Positions 43,676-52,962 of a stretch of DNA of 64,000 bases are shown here, in pieces. Position 1 is the first letter of the stretch; each line of letters begins with the position of its first letter. The position numbers were made by a program, and so were the translations under genes. Origin of the DNA: JAEUPI01 sp963814435 (GTDB lineage: Bacteria; Pseudomonadota; Gammaproteobacteria; Burkholderiales; Burkholderiaceae_C); contig CAWFCV010000008.1 of NCBI GenBank assembly GCA_963814435.1, positions 1-64,000 of the forward strand, read 5' to 3'. The notes under the pieces were generated by a model, which was not told the origin of the DNA, did not search any database, and saw nothing but the letters and a program-made list of their open reading frames with translations.

Positions 43676-44547
43676 GTGAGTACCACTACTGCTCTGACTG
43701 CTGGCATTTCGCCGCGACCGCGCAAGCCGGTGTCGCGCTGGGAGTGGTGGGGCCGCGCGCTGGTTCTGCCGTACCTGCTGGTGTTCGTGGTGTTCGTGCT
43801 GTACCCGGTGGGCTACGGACTGTGGCTGGCTCGGCACCCGCAGAGCTACGTGCAGCTGTTCGACGACCCGATCTTCTTTCGCACCGCGGTCAACACGGTG
43901 ATTTTCCTGGTCGTGGCCATCAACATCAAGATGGTCATCGCGCTGGTGCTGTCGGGCTTCTTCGTGCAATCGCGCTGGTGGATCAAGGCACTGTCGGTGC
44001 TGTTCATCCTGCCGTGGGCGGTGCCGTCGATACCCGACCATCCTGTCGGTGCGCTTCATGCTGAACCCGGAGTGGGGGGTGATCAACTCGACCATCTTTC
44101 GGCTCACCGGTCTGCGACGGGCCGAACTGGCTGAACGACCCGACGCTGGCGCTGAGCTTCTCGATGCTGATGCACGTCTGGAAATCGCTGCCGTTCTGGA
44201 CGCTGATTCTGGTCGCCGGCCGCATGGCGATTCCGGCCGAGCAGTACGAGGCCGCGTCGGTCGACGGCGCCACCGGCTGGCAGAAGTTCCGCTTCATCAC
44301 CTGGCCCTCGATGCGCTCGCTGTACCTGACGTCGCTGATCCTGTCGATGATCTGGACGCTGGGCGACTTCAACAGCGTCTACCTGCTCACCGGCGGCGGC
44401 CCGGCCGACCTGACGCACGTGCTCGCCACGCTCGGCATCCGCTACCTGCGGCTCGACCAGGTCGACCTGGCGATGGCCTCGATCGTCGTCGCGCTGCCGC
44501 TGGTGCTGCCGCTCGTCTACTTCATGATGAAGAGGCTGAGCAAATGA
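43676..44547 (+). pseudogene. ABC sugar importer permease 1, two frameshifts
   Basis: An N-terminal helix region (WWGRALVLPYLLVFVVFVLYPVGYGLWL) and the first helices are in frame from the GTG at 43676; indels near 44035 and 44115 shift it. The end holds the coupling motif EQYEAASVDGATGWQKFRFITWP (EAA loop) that meets the ATPase, and TLGDFNSVYLLTGGGPADLT. MalF/UgpA-like inner-membrane subunit. The stop overlaps the start of the second permease (ATGA). Confidence 0.85.
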
Positions 44548-45399
44548 AACGGCGCTTCAGCTGGAAGGCGGTGACCACCGAGGCCAAGCTGCTGCTGATC
44601 GGCATCCCGGTGTTCCTGTGGACGATCATTCCCGTCTACCACCTGTTCCTGTTCGCCGATCTCGCCGCGCGACAAGGCCACGTCGGGCCGCCTGTGGCCC
44701 GAGGAGCCGACGCTGCAGAATTTCGCGTCGTGTTCCACCAGGAGCACTTCTATCTCAACCACTTCTGGCACCAGATGTGGAACTCGCTGGTGATCGCGGT
44801 GGCCGTCGGCGCGCTCACGTTGTTCGTCGCCACCGCGGCGGCGTTCGCGATCAGCCGGCTCAAGGTGCGCGGCGGGCGCACGGTGATGAACCTGGCGCTG
44901 TTCACCTACTTCATCCCGGCCGCGTTCCTCGCGGTGCCGATGTACAAGACGATGGGCGTCTACGGCCTGCTCAACAACCAGTGGGCGCTGATCCTGGCGA
45001 TGGTGACGATCGCGTCGCCGTACTGCATCTGGGTGCTCAAGCAGGCGAGCGACAAGCTGCCCTACGAGCTCGACGAGGCCGCGCGCATCGACGGTGCGTC
45101 GCCGCTGCAGCTGTTCCGCCTGGTCTACCTGCCGCTGATGGTGCCGTCGCTGGTCGCGGTGGGCACCTATTCGCTGCTGCTGGCGTGGAACGAATACCTC
45201 TACGCGCTTCCTGCTGCTGTCCAACGACACCGACGTCACGCTGGCGGTGGCGCTCGGCAACTTCCTGTCCGCCGACGATTCGCCGTGGGAGCTGCTGATG
45301 GCCACCGGGCTGATCTACGCGCTGCCGCCGGCGGCGATCTACTACGCTTTCAAGCGCTACATGGTGTCGGGCCTCACCGCCGGCGCCGTCAAGTCATGA
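44544..45399 (+). pseudogene. ABC sugar importer permease 2, two frameshifts
   Basis: A MalG/UgpE-like subunit: LLLIGIPVFLWTIIPVYHLFLFA, WNSLVIAVAVGALTLFVATAAAFAISRL, and the EAA loop LPYELDEAARIDGASPLQLFRLVYLPLMVPSL. Indels near 44670 and 45208 interrupt it; the rest (LLLSNDTDVTLAVALGNFLSADD, LPPAAIYYAFKRYMVSGLTAG) completes the protein. It forms the membrane pore with permease 1. Confidence 0.85.
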
Positions 45400-45500
45400 G
45401 CCCCCACGCTCGTCGCTTCGCTCTGTCGCTGCCCCCCGAGGGGGCGCGGTCGGGCTTGGGGCGGCCCGGCGCCCGACCGACACGCTAACAGGCTCCGATC
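45400..45500. repeat. Intergenic GC-rich Burkholderiales-type repeat
   Basis: The stretch CCCCACGCTCGTCGCTTCG, then CTGCCCCCCGAGGGGGCG, is of the kind scattered between genes in Burkholderiales. A related piece (GGCGGCCGCCCTCCCCCAGG) lies at 43562 between the binding protein and permease 1. No gene. Confidence 0.5.
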
Positions 45501-46574
45501 ATGGCATCCGTCTCCTTCCGCAACATCCAGAAGACCTTCGGCAAGGTCAAGGTCATCCATGGCCTGAGCTTCGACATCGCCGACGGCGAGTTCGTGGTGC
45601 TGGTGGGCCCGTCGGGCTGCGGCAAGAGCACGCTGCTGCGCATGCTGGCGGGGCTGGAGGACATCACCGACGGTGAGATCGACATCGACGGCAAGGTCGT
45701 CAACGACCTGGAGAGCAAGGATCGCGACATCGCGATGGTGTTCCAGAGCTACGCGCTCTATCCGCACATGACCGTGCGCGAGAACATGGGCTTCTCGCTG
45801 CGGCTGCGCAACGCCGAAGCCGCACTGACCGCGCAGCGCGTCGACAACGCCGCGCGCATCCTCAACCTCGACCAGTTGCTCGACCGCTACCCGCGCGAGC
45901 TGTCCGGCGGCCAGCGCCAGCGCGTGGCGATGGGCCGCGCGATCGTGCGCGACCCCAAGGTGTTCCTGTTCGACGAGCCGCTGTCGAACCTCGACGCCAA
46001 GCTGCGCGTGGCGATGCGCGCCGAGATCAAGGCGCTGCACCAGCGGCTGAAGACGACCACGGTGTACGTGACGCACGACCAGATCGAGGCGATGACGATG
46101 GCCGACCGCATCGTCGTGATGCACGACGGCCTGATCGAGCAGATCGGCACGCCGCTCGAGCTGTTCGACAGGCCGGGCAACCTGTTCGTCGCGCAGTTCA
46201 TCGGCTCGCCGGCGATGAACGTGCTGGCCGGCACGCTGCGCCACGACGGCGAGGCCACCTACGTCGAGGCGCTGGGCTCGCGCTGGCCGGTGCCGCGCGC
46301 GGTGGGTGGCCGCGACGGTCAGCCGGTGAGCTACGGCATCCGGCCGGGTGACATCGCGCTGACGAACGCCGGCAACGGCATCGCGGCCAAGGTGTTCGTC
46401 GTCGAACCGACCGGGGCCGAAACCGAGGTGCTGCTCAACGTCGGCGACGCGCAGCTGACGCTGGTGATGCATGGCCGCACCGATGCGCGCCCCGACGAGA
46501 CGGTGGGGCTGACCATCGACGTCGCCAGGGCGCATGTGTTCGACCAGGCCAGCGGCGCGCGACTGGGGGCGTGA
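45501..46574 (+). CDS. ABC sugar importer ATPase (MsmK/UgpC type)
   Basis: A 357-residue ATPase: Walker A GPSGCGKST, Q-loop VFQSYALYPHMTV, signature LSGGQRQRVAMGRA, Walker B VFLFDEPLSNLDAKLR, H-loop YVTHDQ, and a C-terminal TOBE domain (SYGIRPGDIALT). It energises the importer encoded just upstream. Intact; it overlaps the gluconokinase gene by four bases (GTGA). Confidence 0.92.
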   Translation: MASVSFRNIQKTFGKVKVIHGLSFDIADGEFVVLVGPSGCGKSTLLRMLAGLEDITDGEIDIDGKVVNDLESKDRDIAMVFQSYALYPHMTVRENMGFSLRLRNAEAALTAQRVDNAARILNLDQLLDRYPRELSGGQRQRVAMGRAIVRDPKVFLFDEPLSNLDAKLRVAMRAEIKALHQRLKTTTVYVTHDQIEAMTMADRIVVMHDGLIEQIGTPLELFDRPGNLFVAQFIGSPAMNVLAGTLRHDGEATYVEALGSRWPVPRAVGGRDGQPVSYGIRPGDIALTNAGNGIAAKVFVVEPTGAETEVLLNVGDAQLTLVMHGRTDARPDETVGLTIDVARAHVFDQASGARLGA

Positions 46575-47116
46575 GTTCCATGCCCGAGGCGGTGGTCGTG
46601 ATGGGTGTCAGCGGCTGCGGCAAGAGCACCGTCGGTCGCGAGCTGGCCGACGCGCTGGGCATGCCCTACCTCGAGGGCGACGCGTTCCATTCGCCGCAGA
46701 ACGTGGCCCGCATGGCCGCCGGCGTGGCGCTGACCGACGACGATCGGCAAGGCTGGCTGCGCACGCTGGCCGAACGCATCGGCGCGGCACTGCGCGAGGG
46801 CCATGGCATTGTGCTGTCGTGCTCGGCACTGAAGCGCAGCTACCGCGACCTGTTGCGCACGCAGGCGCCCGAGCTTAGATTCGTCCACCTGACCGGCGCG
46901 CCGGAATTGCTGGCGCAGCGCGTGACGATGCGCCAGCACCCCTACATGCCGGCGTCGCTGCTGCAGAGCCAGCTCGCGACGCTGGAGCCGCCGGGCGCCG
47001 ACGAGCGTGCGCTGACGCTGGACATCGCGCGGCCGCCGCACGAGCTGGCGCGGGCCGCGCGCGACTGGCTGACGACCTCTGCTGACCGCGATCCCGCCAA
47101 GCTCGACCGGACCTGA
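46571..47116 (+). CDS. gntK: Gluconokinase
   Basis: A 181-residue P-loop kinase that phosphorylates D-gluconate to 6-phosphogluconate, the substrate of the dehydrogenase at 41040. VVMGVSGCGKSTVGRELAD (Walker A), LEGDAFHSPQNVARMAAGVALTDDDRQGWL (gluconate site) and VLSCSALKRSYRDLLR are typical GntK features. GTG 46571 overlaps the ATPase stop; ATG 46580 is the alternative. Confidence 0.9.
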   Translation: MSSMPEAVVVMGVSGCGKSTVGRELADALGMPYLEGDAFHSPQNVARMAAGVALTDDDRQGWLRTLAERIGAALREGHGIVLSCSALKRSYRDLLRTQAPELRFVHLTGAPELLAQRVTMRQHPYMPASLLQSQLATLEPPGADERALTLDIARPPHELARAARDWLTTSADRDPAKLDRT

Positions 47117-47133
47117 CCGAAACGGAACCCGCC

Positions 47134-47901
47134 TTGGCGATCAAGAACGTTCACGGCCACACGGTCGATGTGATCGGCGAGGCCATCGTCTCCGGCCGCT
47201 ACAAGGTCGGCGAGTCGCTGCCGGCCGAGCCGCTGTTGTGCGACGCGCTGGGGGTCAGCCGCACGGTGGTTCGCGAGTCGGTCAAGTCGCTGATCGCCAA
47301 GGGCCTGCTGTCCTCCGGCCCGAAGGTCGGCACGCGGGTGCAGCCGTCGGACAACTGGAACTGGTTCGACCCGGACGTCGTGGCCTGGCATTCGCGGGTG
47401 GGCCTGACGCGCGAGTTCCTGCGCGACCTGCAGGAGCTGCGCAGCGTGATCGAGCCGGCCGCCGTGCGCATGGCAGCCGAACGCGCGACGGCCGCCGACA
47501 TCGCCGAGATCGAGTCGGCCTATGCCGGCATGAAGCAGGCCATCGAGCATGGCGGCGACTACGTGGCCGCCGACCTGCGCTTTCACCAGGGCCTGCTGCG
47601 CGCCGGCGGCAACCGCATGATGGTGCAGATGAGCAAGGCCATCGGTGCGCTGTTGCGCACCAGTTTCGAGATCTCCACATCGCGGCCCGACGGGCCGGCG
47701 TCGTCATTGCACCTGCACCGCGCGGTGCTCGATGCGGTGATTGCGCGTTCGCCGCGGAAGGCCGAGCGCGCCAGCCGCGTGTTGATCGACAGCGCGCGCG
47801 ACGACATCGAGCAAGTGCTCGCCTCGCGACGCAAGCTGCCGTCGCTGGCGCAGCCGGCGTCGCGCCTGAAGGCCCGCGCCACGCCGTACCAGCGCAGCTG
47901 A
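47134..47901 (+). CDS. FadR-type GntR transcriptional regulator
   Basis: A 255-residue regulator: a winged helix (VIGEAIVSGRYKVGESLPAEPLLCDALGVSRTVVRESVKSLIAKGLL) and an FCD effector domain (LQELRSVIEPAAVRMAAERAT, DLRFHQGLLRAGGNRMM, HRAVLDAVIARSPRKAE) with the Asp and His residues that bind metal and a carboxylate effector. TTG start at 47134. Likely to repress the import and gntK genes in the absence of the sugar acid. Confidence 0.88.
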   Translation: MAIKNVHGHTVDVIGEAIVSGRYKVGESLPAEPLLCDALGVSRTVVRESVKSLIAKGLLSSGPKVGTRVQPSDNWNWFDPDVVAWHSRVGLTREFLRDLQELRSVIEPAAVRMAAERATAADIAEIESAYAGMKQAIEHGGDYVAADLRFHQGLLRAGGNRMMVQMSKAIGALLRTSFEISTSRPDGPASSLHLHRAVLDAVIARSPRKAERASRVLIDSARDDIEQVLASRRKLPSLAQPASRLKARATPYQRS

Positions 47902-47943
47902 TCAGGCCCATCGTCCACGACCCTGTCGAGCACGGACCCTGCT

Positions 47944-47959
47944 CGAAGCGCCCGCTTCG
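47944..47959. terminator. Hairpin between convergent genes
   Basis: CGAAGC-gccc-GCTTCG lies directly after the tctA stop and 43 bases after the regulator stop. It is short and without T-runs, so weak as a terminator. Confidence 0.35.
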
Positions 47960-47960
47960 G

Positions 47961-49452
47961 CTACCGCGCCCGTCGCCGCAACAGGCTCGCAACCAGCGGC
48001 CACAGCAGGATCAGCAGCGTTGCGGCCGCCAGCCCGCCGGCGATCGGCCGCGTGAAGAAGGCAGCCGGGTTGCCGTCGGACTTGATCATCGAGGTGACGA
48101 AGTTCTCCTCCAGCATGCCGCCGAGCACCACACCCAGAATCGCCGGCGCGGTGGGAAAGCCGTTCTCCTCGAGCACGAACGCGAACAGGCCGAAGATCAG
48201 GATCAGCAGCACGCCGAACACGGTGTTGTTGATCGCAAACGAGCCGACCGCGCAGAACAGCAGGATCACCGGCATCAGCAGCTTCTGCGGCGCGCGCAGC
48301 ACGGTCTTGGCGACTTTGATCGCCATCCAGCCCAGCGGCAGCATGATGATGTTGGCTAGGATGAAGACCAGGAAGATCGCATAGACGTTCTGCGGGTTGT
48401 TGATGAACAGCGTCGGCCCCGGGTTCATGTTCTTCAGGTACAGCACGCCGATGGCGATCGCGGTGATCGAGTCGCCCGGGATGCCGAACACCAGCGCCGG
48501 CACCCAGGCGCCGGCCAGCGCCGAGTTGTTGGCCGCGCCCGACTCGATGATGCCTTCCACGTGGCCGGTGCCGAACTTCTCCGGCTCCTTGCTGAAGCGC
48601 TTGCTCGACGCGTAGGTGATCCACGATGCGATGTCGGCGCCGGCGCCGGGCTGGATGCCGATGGCGGTGCCGATCGCGCTGCCGCGGATCAGCTGCCATT
48701 TGTACTTCTTGGTCAAGCGCCCACATGCCGGTGAACACGTTGCCGATCTTGTCGGCGGCAAACTGCACCGGCGGCAGCACCGAAGTGACGAAGCGCAGGA
48801 TCTCCGACACCGCGAACATGCCCACCATCACCGGGATCAGCGACACGCCGCCGATGAGCTCGGCGTTGCCGAAGGTGAAGCGCGGGTGCGCGCCCGGGTT
48901 GTCCAGCCCCACCGCCGAGACCAGCAGCCCGAGCATCAGCGCAACCACCGCCTTGAGCTTGTTGTTGGCGCCGATGAAGACCGCGCCCGACAGGCCCAGC
49001 ACGACCAGCCAGAAGTACTCGAACGACGAGAACTTGAGCGCCACCTCGGCCAGCACCGGCGCAAAAGCGATCAGCACCGCGGTGCCGAACAGGCCACCGA
49101 TGGCCGAGAACACCAGGCCGGCGCCGAGCGCCAGCTCGGCCTGGCCCTTCTTGGTCATCGCATAGGCTTCGTCGGTGTAGGCGGCCGACGCCGGCGTGCC
49201 GGGAATGCGCAGCAGCGCGCCGGGAATGTCGCCGGCGAAGATCGCCATCGCGGTGCAGCTGACGATGGCCGCCACCGCCGGCACCGGCGGGATGAAGAAG
49301 GTCACCGGCACCAGCAGCGCGGTGGCCATCGTCGCGGTCAGCCCCGGCACGGCGCCGACGAACAGCCCGAACAGCGCCGATGCGAGGATGACCCACAGCA
49401 CGTAGGGATCGAACACCAGCGCGAAGGCCTGCGACATCACGGCCCAGGTCAT
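47961..49452 (-). pseudogene. tctA: Tripartite tricarboxylate transporter, large permease (TctA), one frameshift
   Basis: An inner-membrane protein of about 495 residues and 10-12 helices. LFGLFVGAVPGLTATMATALLVP is the TctA signature, repeated later as GTAIGIQPGAGADIASWITYASSKRFS; VPALVFGIPGDSITAIAIGVL follows. One extra base near 48713 separates the halves (FTGMWAL / TKKYKWQLIRG). With TctB and the receptor encoded upstream it imports carboxylates using an ion gradient. Confidence 0.88.
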
Positions 49453-50316
49453 CGCGCGCGCTCCAGCAGTGCAAGAAGAGGGCTGAACAGCCCGCTTGAA
49501 ATCGCTGTCGGCAAAGTCCGGTGTCGGCCCGGTGCGGACTTCGGCGGGCGTCTGCTCTGCATGGTGGTCTGCGCGTCGCGGCAGGCGGCACCCGGCAGGG
49601 GCTCATGCTGGGGCGGTCGGCCAAATACGCCGACTGCACTGCGATGCTCGCCCTGGGGTCGCGCCGCGTAACTCACTGCGCGACCTGCGGTCGCTGCGTT
49701 CGACCAAACGCGGCGAGTCAGTTCTGGATGCGCGCTGCGCGCGCCGACCCCAGCGCTGCGCTTCTCGTCGCCCCCGAAATCGCCCCTGCCGGGTACCACC
49801 TGCCGCGATGCACCGCACCGGCGCTGTACCGAGGTGCGGCTGCGCGCTCGGTGTTCCTCGCGAAGCCGCGGGCGCGGGCTGTGGGGTCCGGGCGCGAATT
49901 GCGGCGACGAGCAGCGCAGCACGAGCAGGGGGCGAGTGTGGACGAGCAAGAGTGCCTGCGCACTCTTGCTCGCCTCACGAGCCGGCCGGGCCTGCAGGCC
50001 CGGCCGTGGACGTCTGGCGCACAAGCGCCAGACCGGCGAGAACCCGTGAGGCGGCGCCGCGCGCAGCGGCGCGGCGGCGGGATCGCAGCCGCCCTGCTCG
50101 GGCGAGCAGCGCAGTGCACCCCGGCCTTCGGGCCGGGGCGCCGCAGGCTGAGCGGCGGGGCCACACAGCCCGCGGCCGTGGCGCAGCGCGCGTCGCTCTT
50201 CGCGGGTCACCTCACAGCGGTCGCTCAAGGTCGCCAACGGGCCGCAAGCCGATCCCCAACGCCACTCGGCCGCTCTGCTGCAGTCTGTCGGTGCGAAGGC
50301 GTTCATCGAGCGGGCG
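49453..50316. other. 864 bp without a gene, splitting tctA from tctB
   Basis: Long frames exist on both strands but are Arg/Pro/Ala-rich and lack any domain. Normally tctA and tctB are adjacent. The right part (49944-50157) is a chain of strong hairpins, listed separately. The rest is GC-rich with some short inverted repeats and nothing I can name. Confidence 0.6.
49944..50157 (+). ncRNA. Chain of seven hairpins, candidate structured RNA
   Basis: In order: GAGCAAGAGTGC/GCACTCTTGCTC (12 bp); an outer stem GCCTCACG (49972) with CGTGAGGC (50045) enclosing GGCCGGGCC-tgca-GGCCCGGCC and GTCTGGCGC-acaa-GCGCCAGAC; GCGCCGC/GCGGCGC; GGCGGC/GCCGCC; CTGCTC-gggc-GAGCAG; CCCCGGCC-ttcg-GGCCGGGG; CGCCGC/GCGGCG. 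Almost no base is left unpaired. The C(TTCG)G tetraloop is on the plus strand, opposite to the tct genes. Could be an RNA, a DNA-level repeat, or a chance-rich repeat island. Confidence 0.4.
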
Positions 50317-50787
50317 TCAGTACAGCACCGGCAACACGCCCCAGGGCAGTGGCACGCGCAGGCCCTTGTAGAACGCGATGTGGATCACCATGGTGGCCAC
50401 GACGGCGACCACGACCGCGGTGATGGCGCGCACGCGCAGCGCGAGCATCAGCGAGGCCAGCATCACGGTGCCGGTGATCAGGAAGCCGACCTTTTCGCTG
50501 GCCAGCACGTACAGCAGCAGCCCGCCGACCGTGACCGCGAACGCCACCAGCTGCCGTGGCTCGCTGGTCCAGGCGCCGCGCTCGAACCACGGCGTGCCAT
50601 TGCGTGCACGCACACCCTGCACGATCAGCAGCACCGAGCACACGGCCAGCACGGCGGCCACCACGCCGGGAAACGCGGCCGGGCCGACGTTCTGCCCCGG
50701 GATCCTGGGGTAGCTCTGCACCGACCAGAGCACCAGCAGCGACAGCGCGAGAAAGATCGCGCCGAAGACGGCGTCGTTGAGTTTCAT
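50317..50787 (-). CDS. tctB: Tripartite tricarboxylate transporter, small permease (TctB)
   Basis: A 156-residue protein with four membrane helices: AVFGAIFLALSLLVLWSVQSYP, FPGVVAAVLAVCSVLLIVQG, LVAFAVTVGGLLLYVLASEKVGFLITGTVMLASLML and a last helix before the VPLPWGVLPVLY end that is typical of TctB. It partners TctA in the inner membrane. Intact, 40 bases after the receptor gene. Confidence 0.88.
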   Translation of the reverse strand: MKLNDAVFGAIFLALSLLVLWSVQSYPRIPGQNVGPAAFPGVVAAVLAVCSVLLIVQGVRARNGTPWFERGAWTSEPRQLVAFAVTVGGLLLYVLASEKVGFLITGTVMLASLMLALRVRAITAVVVAVVATMVIHIAFYKGLRVPLPWGVLPVLY

Positions 50788-50827
50788 CGGGTGGGGCGAG
50801 CCCGCGCGTGGCTGGCCCGCAGCCGCC

Positions 50828-51796
50828 TCACTTGGCGATGCCCACGGCCTTCATCGTCGCGCCGAGGTCGGCGTCGGACTTCACCATGAACGACGCGAAC
50901 TCCGCCGGCGGCGCCCACAGCACGCCGAAGCCGCGATTGGTCATGAACTCCTTGAACTCCTTGGACTCGTGCGCCTTCTTCAGCGACGCCAGCAGTCTGG
51001 CCTGGATGTCGGCCGGCAGGCCCTTGGGCGCCGCAATGCCGCGCCATGCGGCCATCGTCCAGCCGCTGCCGATCTCGGCCTTCAGCGTCGGCACCTTCGG
51101 GAACAGCCCGGCCGGGTTCGGGTCCATGATGGCCAGGCTCTTCACCTTGCCGGCTTCGATCAGCGCGCGCGCTTCGGGTAGCGAGCACGGCACCACCTCG
51201 ACGCCGCCGGCCATCAGGTCGTTCAGGCCCGGCGCCGCGCCGTTGCTCGGCACCCAGGGCAGCGCCGCGGGATCGATCTTCTGGTCGCGCAGCAGGCCGG
51301 CGATCGCCAGGTGCCAGATGCCGCCCTGACCGGTGCCCGACGCCTTGAACTTGCCCGGGTTGGCCTTGATCGCGGCGAGCAGCTCGCTGACGTTCTTGTA
51401 CGGCGCATCGGCGCGCACCTGCACGCCGGCCGGATCGGCGTTGACGAGCGCGATCGGCGTGTACGACGCGCCGCTCAGGTCGGTGAGACCCTGGTGGTGC
51501 ATCATGCCGATCTCCACCGTGATGATGCCGATGGTGTAGCCGTCGGGCGGCGCGGCCGAGATCGCCTGGTGTCCGACGACGCCCGAGCCGCCGGTGCGGT
51601 TGACCACGTTGACCGGCTGTCCGAGGTCCTTCTCCATCAGCGTGCCGAGGATGCGGGCCACCGCGTCGGTGCCGCCGCCGGCGCCCCACGGCACGATCAG
51701 CGTGATGGGCCGGTCCGGGTAGGCCGCCTGGGCCGTGCCCAGCGCGAAGCCCGTCAACGCGACACAGGCCGCGAGCCATTTGATGATCGTGCGCAT
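50828..51796 (-). CDS. tctC: Tripartite tricarboxylate transporter receptor (TctC/Bug family)
   Basis: A 322-residue periplasmic binding protein: signal peptide MRTIIKWLAACVALTGFALGTAQA, then YPDRPITLIVPWGAGGGTDAVARILGTLMEKDLGQPVNVVNRTGGSGVVG, the ligand-clamping Bug loops. Intact. First gene of the tct set, and the dioxygenase gene lies 128 bases upstream on the same strand, so the ligand may be an aromatic acid or a ring-cleavage product. Confidence 0.88.
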   Translation of the reverse strand: MRTIIKWLAACVALTGFALGTAQAAYPDRPITLIVPWGAGGGTDAVARILGTLMEKDLGQPVNVVNRTGGSGVVGHQAISAAPPDGYTIGIITVEIGMMHHQGLTDLSGASYTPIALVNADPAGVQVRADAPYKNVSELLAAIKANPGKFKASGTGQGGIWHLAIAGLLRDQKIDPAALPWVPSNGAAPGLNDLMAGGVEVVPCSLPEARALIEAGKVKSLAIMDPNPAGLFPKVPTLKAEIGSGWTMAAWRGIAAPKGLPADIQARLLASLKKAHESKEFKEFMTNRGFGVLWAPPAEFASFMVKSDADLGATMKAVGIAK

Positions 51797-51924
51797 GCGT
51801 TCGTCTCCATGGTCGTGAGATTCATCCGGTGCCCGCGTTTCGCGGGCACCGGATGCCAGCGGCAATCATGCAGTGCCGGCCGCCCGTTGCGGGCGTCGAA
51901 TGCGGGAAAGTCCGGGGGCGTGTC

Positions 51925-52890
51925 TCAGATCGGGCGCGTGTCCGTTGCGGCGCGTCGTTCGAGCACGGTGAGCACCGGACGCTCGCCCTTGGCCTTGCCG
52001 GTGATCGGCGGCTTCGGCAGCCGCGACACACCCGGCTCGACGACGAAGTGGTGCTCGAGCGTGAACCACGGCGCGCTGACATCGTTGGCCGGCGGCGGCC
52101 CGTCGTCGTGGCGCACGTAGCGCCCGATCAAGGCCTTCGTGACGCCGAACTGCACGTCGGTCTCGAGGTTCGCGTCGTCGCTCGAATAGACCTGCGAGAA
52201 CTGGGTCTTGTAGCCGGGCTTGCAGATCATGAAGTGCAGGTGCGCGGGGCGCAGGTTGTGTCGCCCCTGCGCGCGCAGCAGCGCGCCGACCGGGCCGCTC
52301 ACCGGCACCGGATAGCCCGCCGGCTTGACGCTGCGAAAGCGGATGCGTCCGGCGGCATCGGTGGTGAACTTGCCGCGCAGATTCATGTCGACCTGCTGCG
52401 GGTCCTGGTTCTCGTAGAAGCCGTCGGTCGACGCCTGCCACACGTCGACTTCGGCGCCGGCCACCGGTGTGCCGTCGCGGTCGTGCACCCAGGCGGTGAC
52501 GAAGATCGGCAACCCGGGTGTGGGCGAGCGCACGATCGAGCCGCCATCGGGTGTGCGCGGCGAATCCAGGCGCCAGAACGGCCCCATCAGGTTGGCGGTG
52601 GTCTCGGTCTGGCCCTGGTTGCCGTTGTTGAGCAGGCACACCAGCGCCGACACGCCGAGCGAGCCCGCGGCCAGCACGACCTCGTTGTGCGAGTCGGTCG
52701 TCAGCTGGCCGGCGCGCGCGATCGCCGCGCACAGTTGCTGGAACTCGGCTTCGGTGAGCCGCGCCTCGCGCACGAACGCGTGCAGGTGCGCGATGGCCGC
52801 CGTGAGGATCTCGCGTTGTCGCGTATCGGGTGTGCGCGCCGCCTCGGCCAGCACGGCGTTGGTGATGTCCTGCTCGCTGCCGATGATCAT
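51925..52890 (-). CDS. Intradiol ring-cleavage dioxygenase (hydroxyquinol/catechol 1,2-dioxygenase type)
   Basis: A 321-residue non-haem Fe(III) enzyme. An N-terminal helical dimerisation domain (residues 1-90) precedes the beta-sandwich. The four iron ligands are visible: Tyr in STDGFYENQD, Tyr in KPAGYPVPV, and two His in NLRPAHLHFMI. It opens a catechol or hydroxyquinol ring between the hydroxyls to give a muconate-type acid. ATG 52890 chosen; 52917 also possible. The tct transporter downstream may bring in its substrate. Confidence 0.88.
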   Translation of the reverse strand: MIIGSEQDITNAVLAEAARTPDTRQREILTAAIAHLHAFVREARLTEAEFQQLCAAIARAGQLTTDSHNEVVLAAGSLGVSALVCLLNNGNQGQTETTANLMGPFWRLDSPRTPDGGSIVRSPTPGLPIFVTAWVHDRDGTPVAGAEVDVWQASTDGFYENQDPQQVDMNLRGKFTTDAAGRIRFRSVKPAGYPVPVSGPVGALLRAQGRHNLRPAHLHFMICKPGYKTQFSQVYSSDDANLETDVQFGVTKALIGRYVRHDDGPPPANDVSAPWFTLEHHFVVEPGVSRLPKPPITGKAKGERPVLTVLERRAATDTRPI

Positions 52891-52962
52891 CGCGTCGTCG
52901 CTTTCTACGGCGCCCATGCTAGCAAGCCGGCGCATCGATCGGGTGATCTACCATCGCCCGCC

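Noticed and set aside
49449..50306. Open frame of 285 residues on the minus strand and similar ones on the plus strand
   Set aside because: Arg/Pro/Ala-rich, no domain, covers a chain of hairpins; typical of GC-rich non-coding DNA.
51829..52962. Open frame antisense to the dioxygenase, continuous with the gene at 52963
   Set aside because: The antisense part is a shadow of a clear gene; the methionine at 52963 is the natural start.
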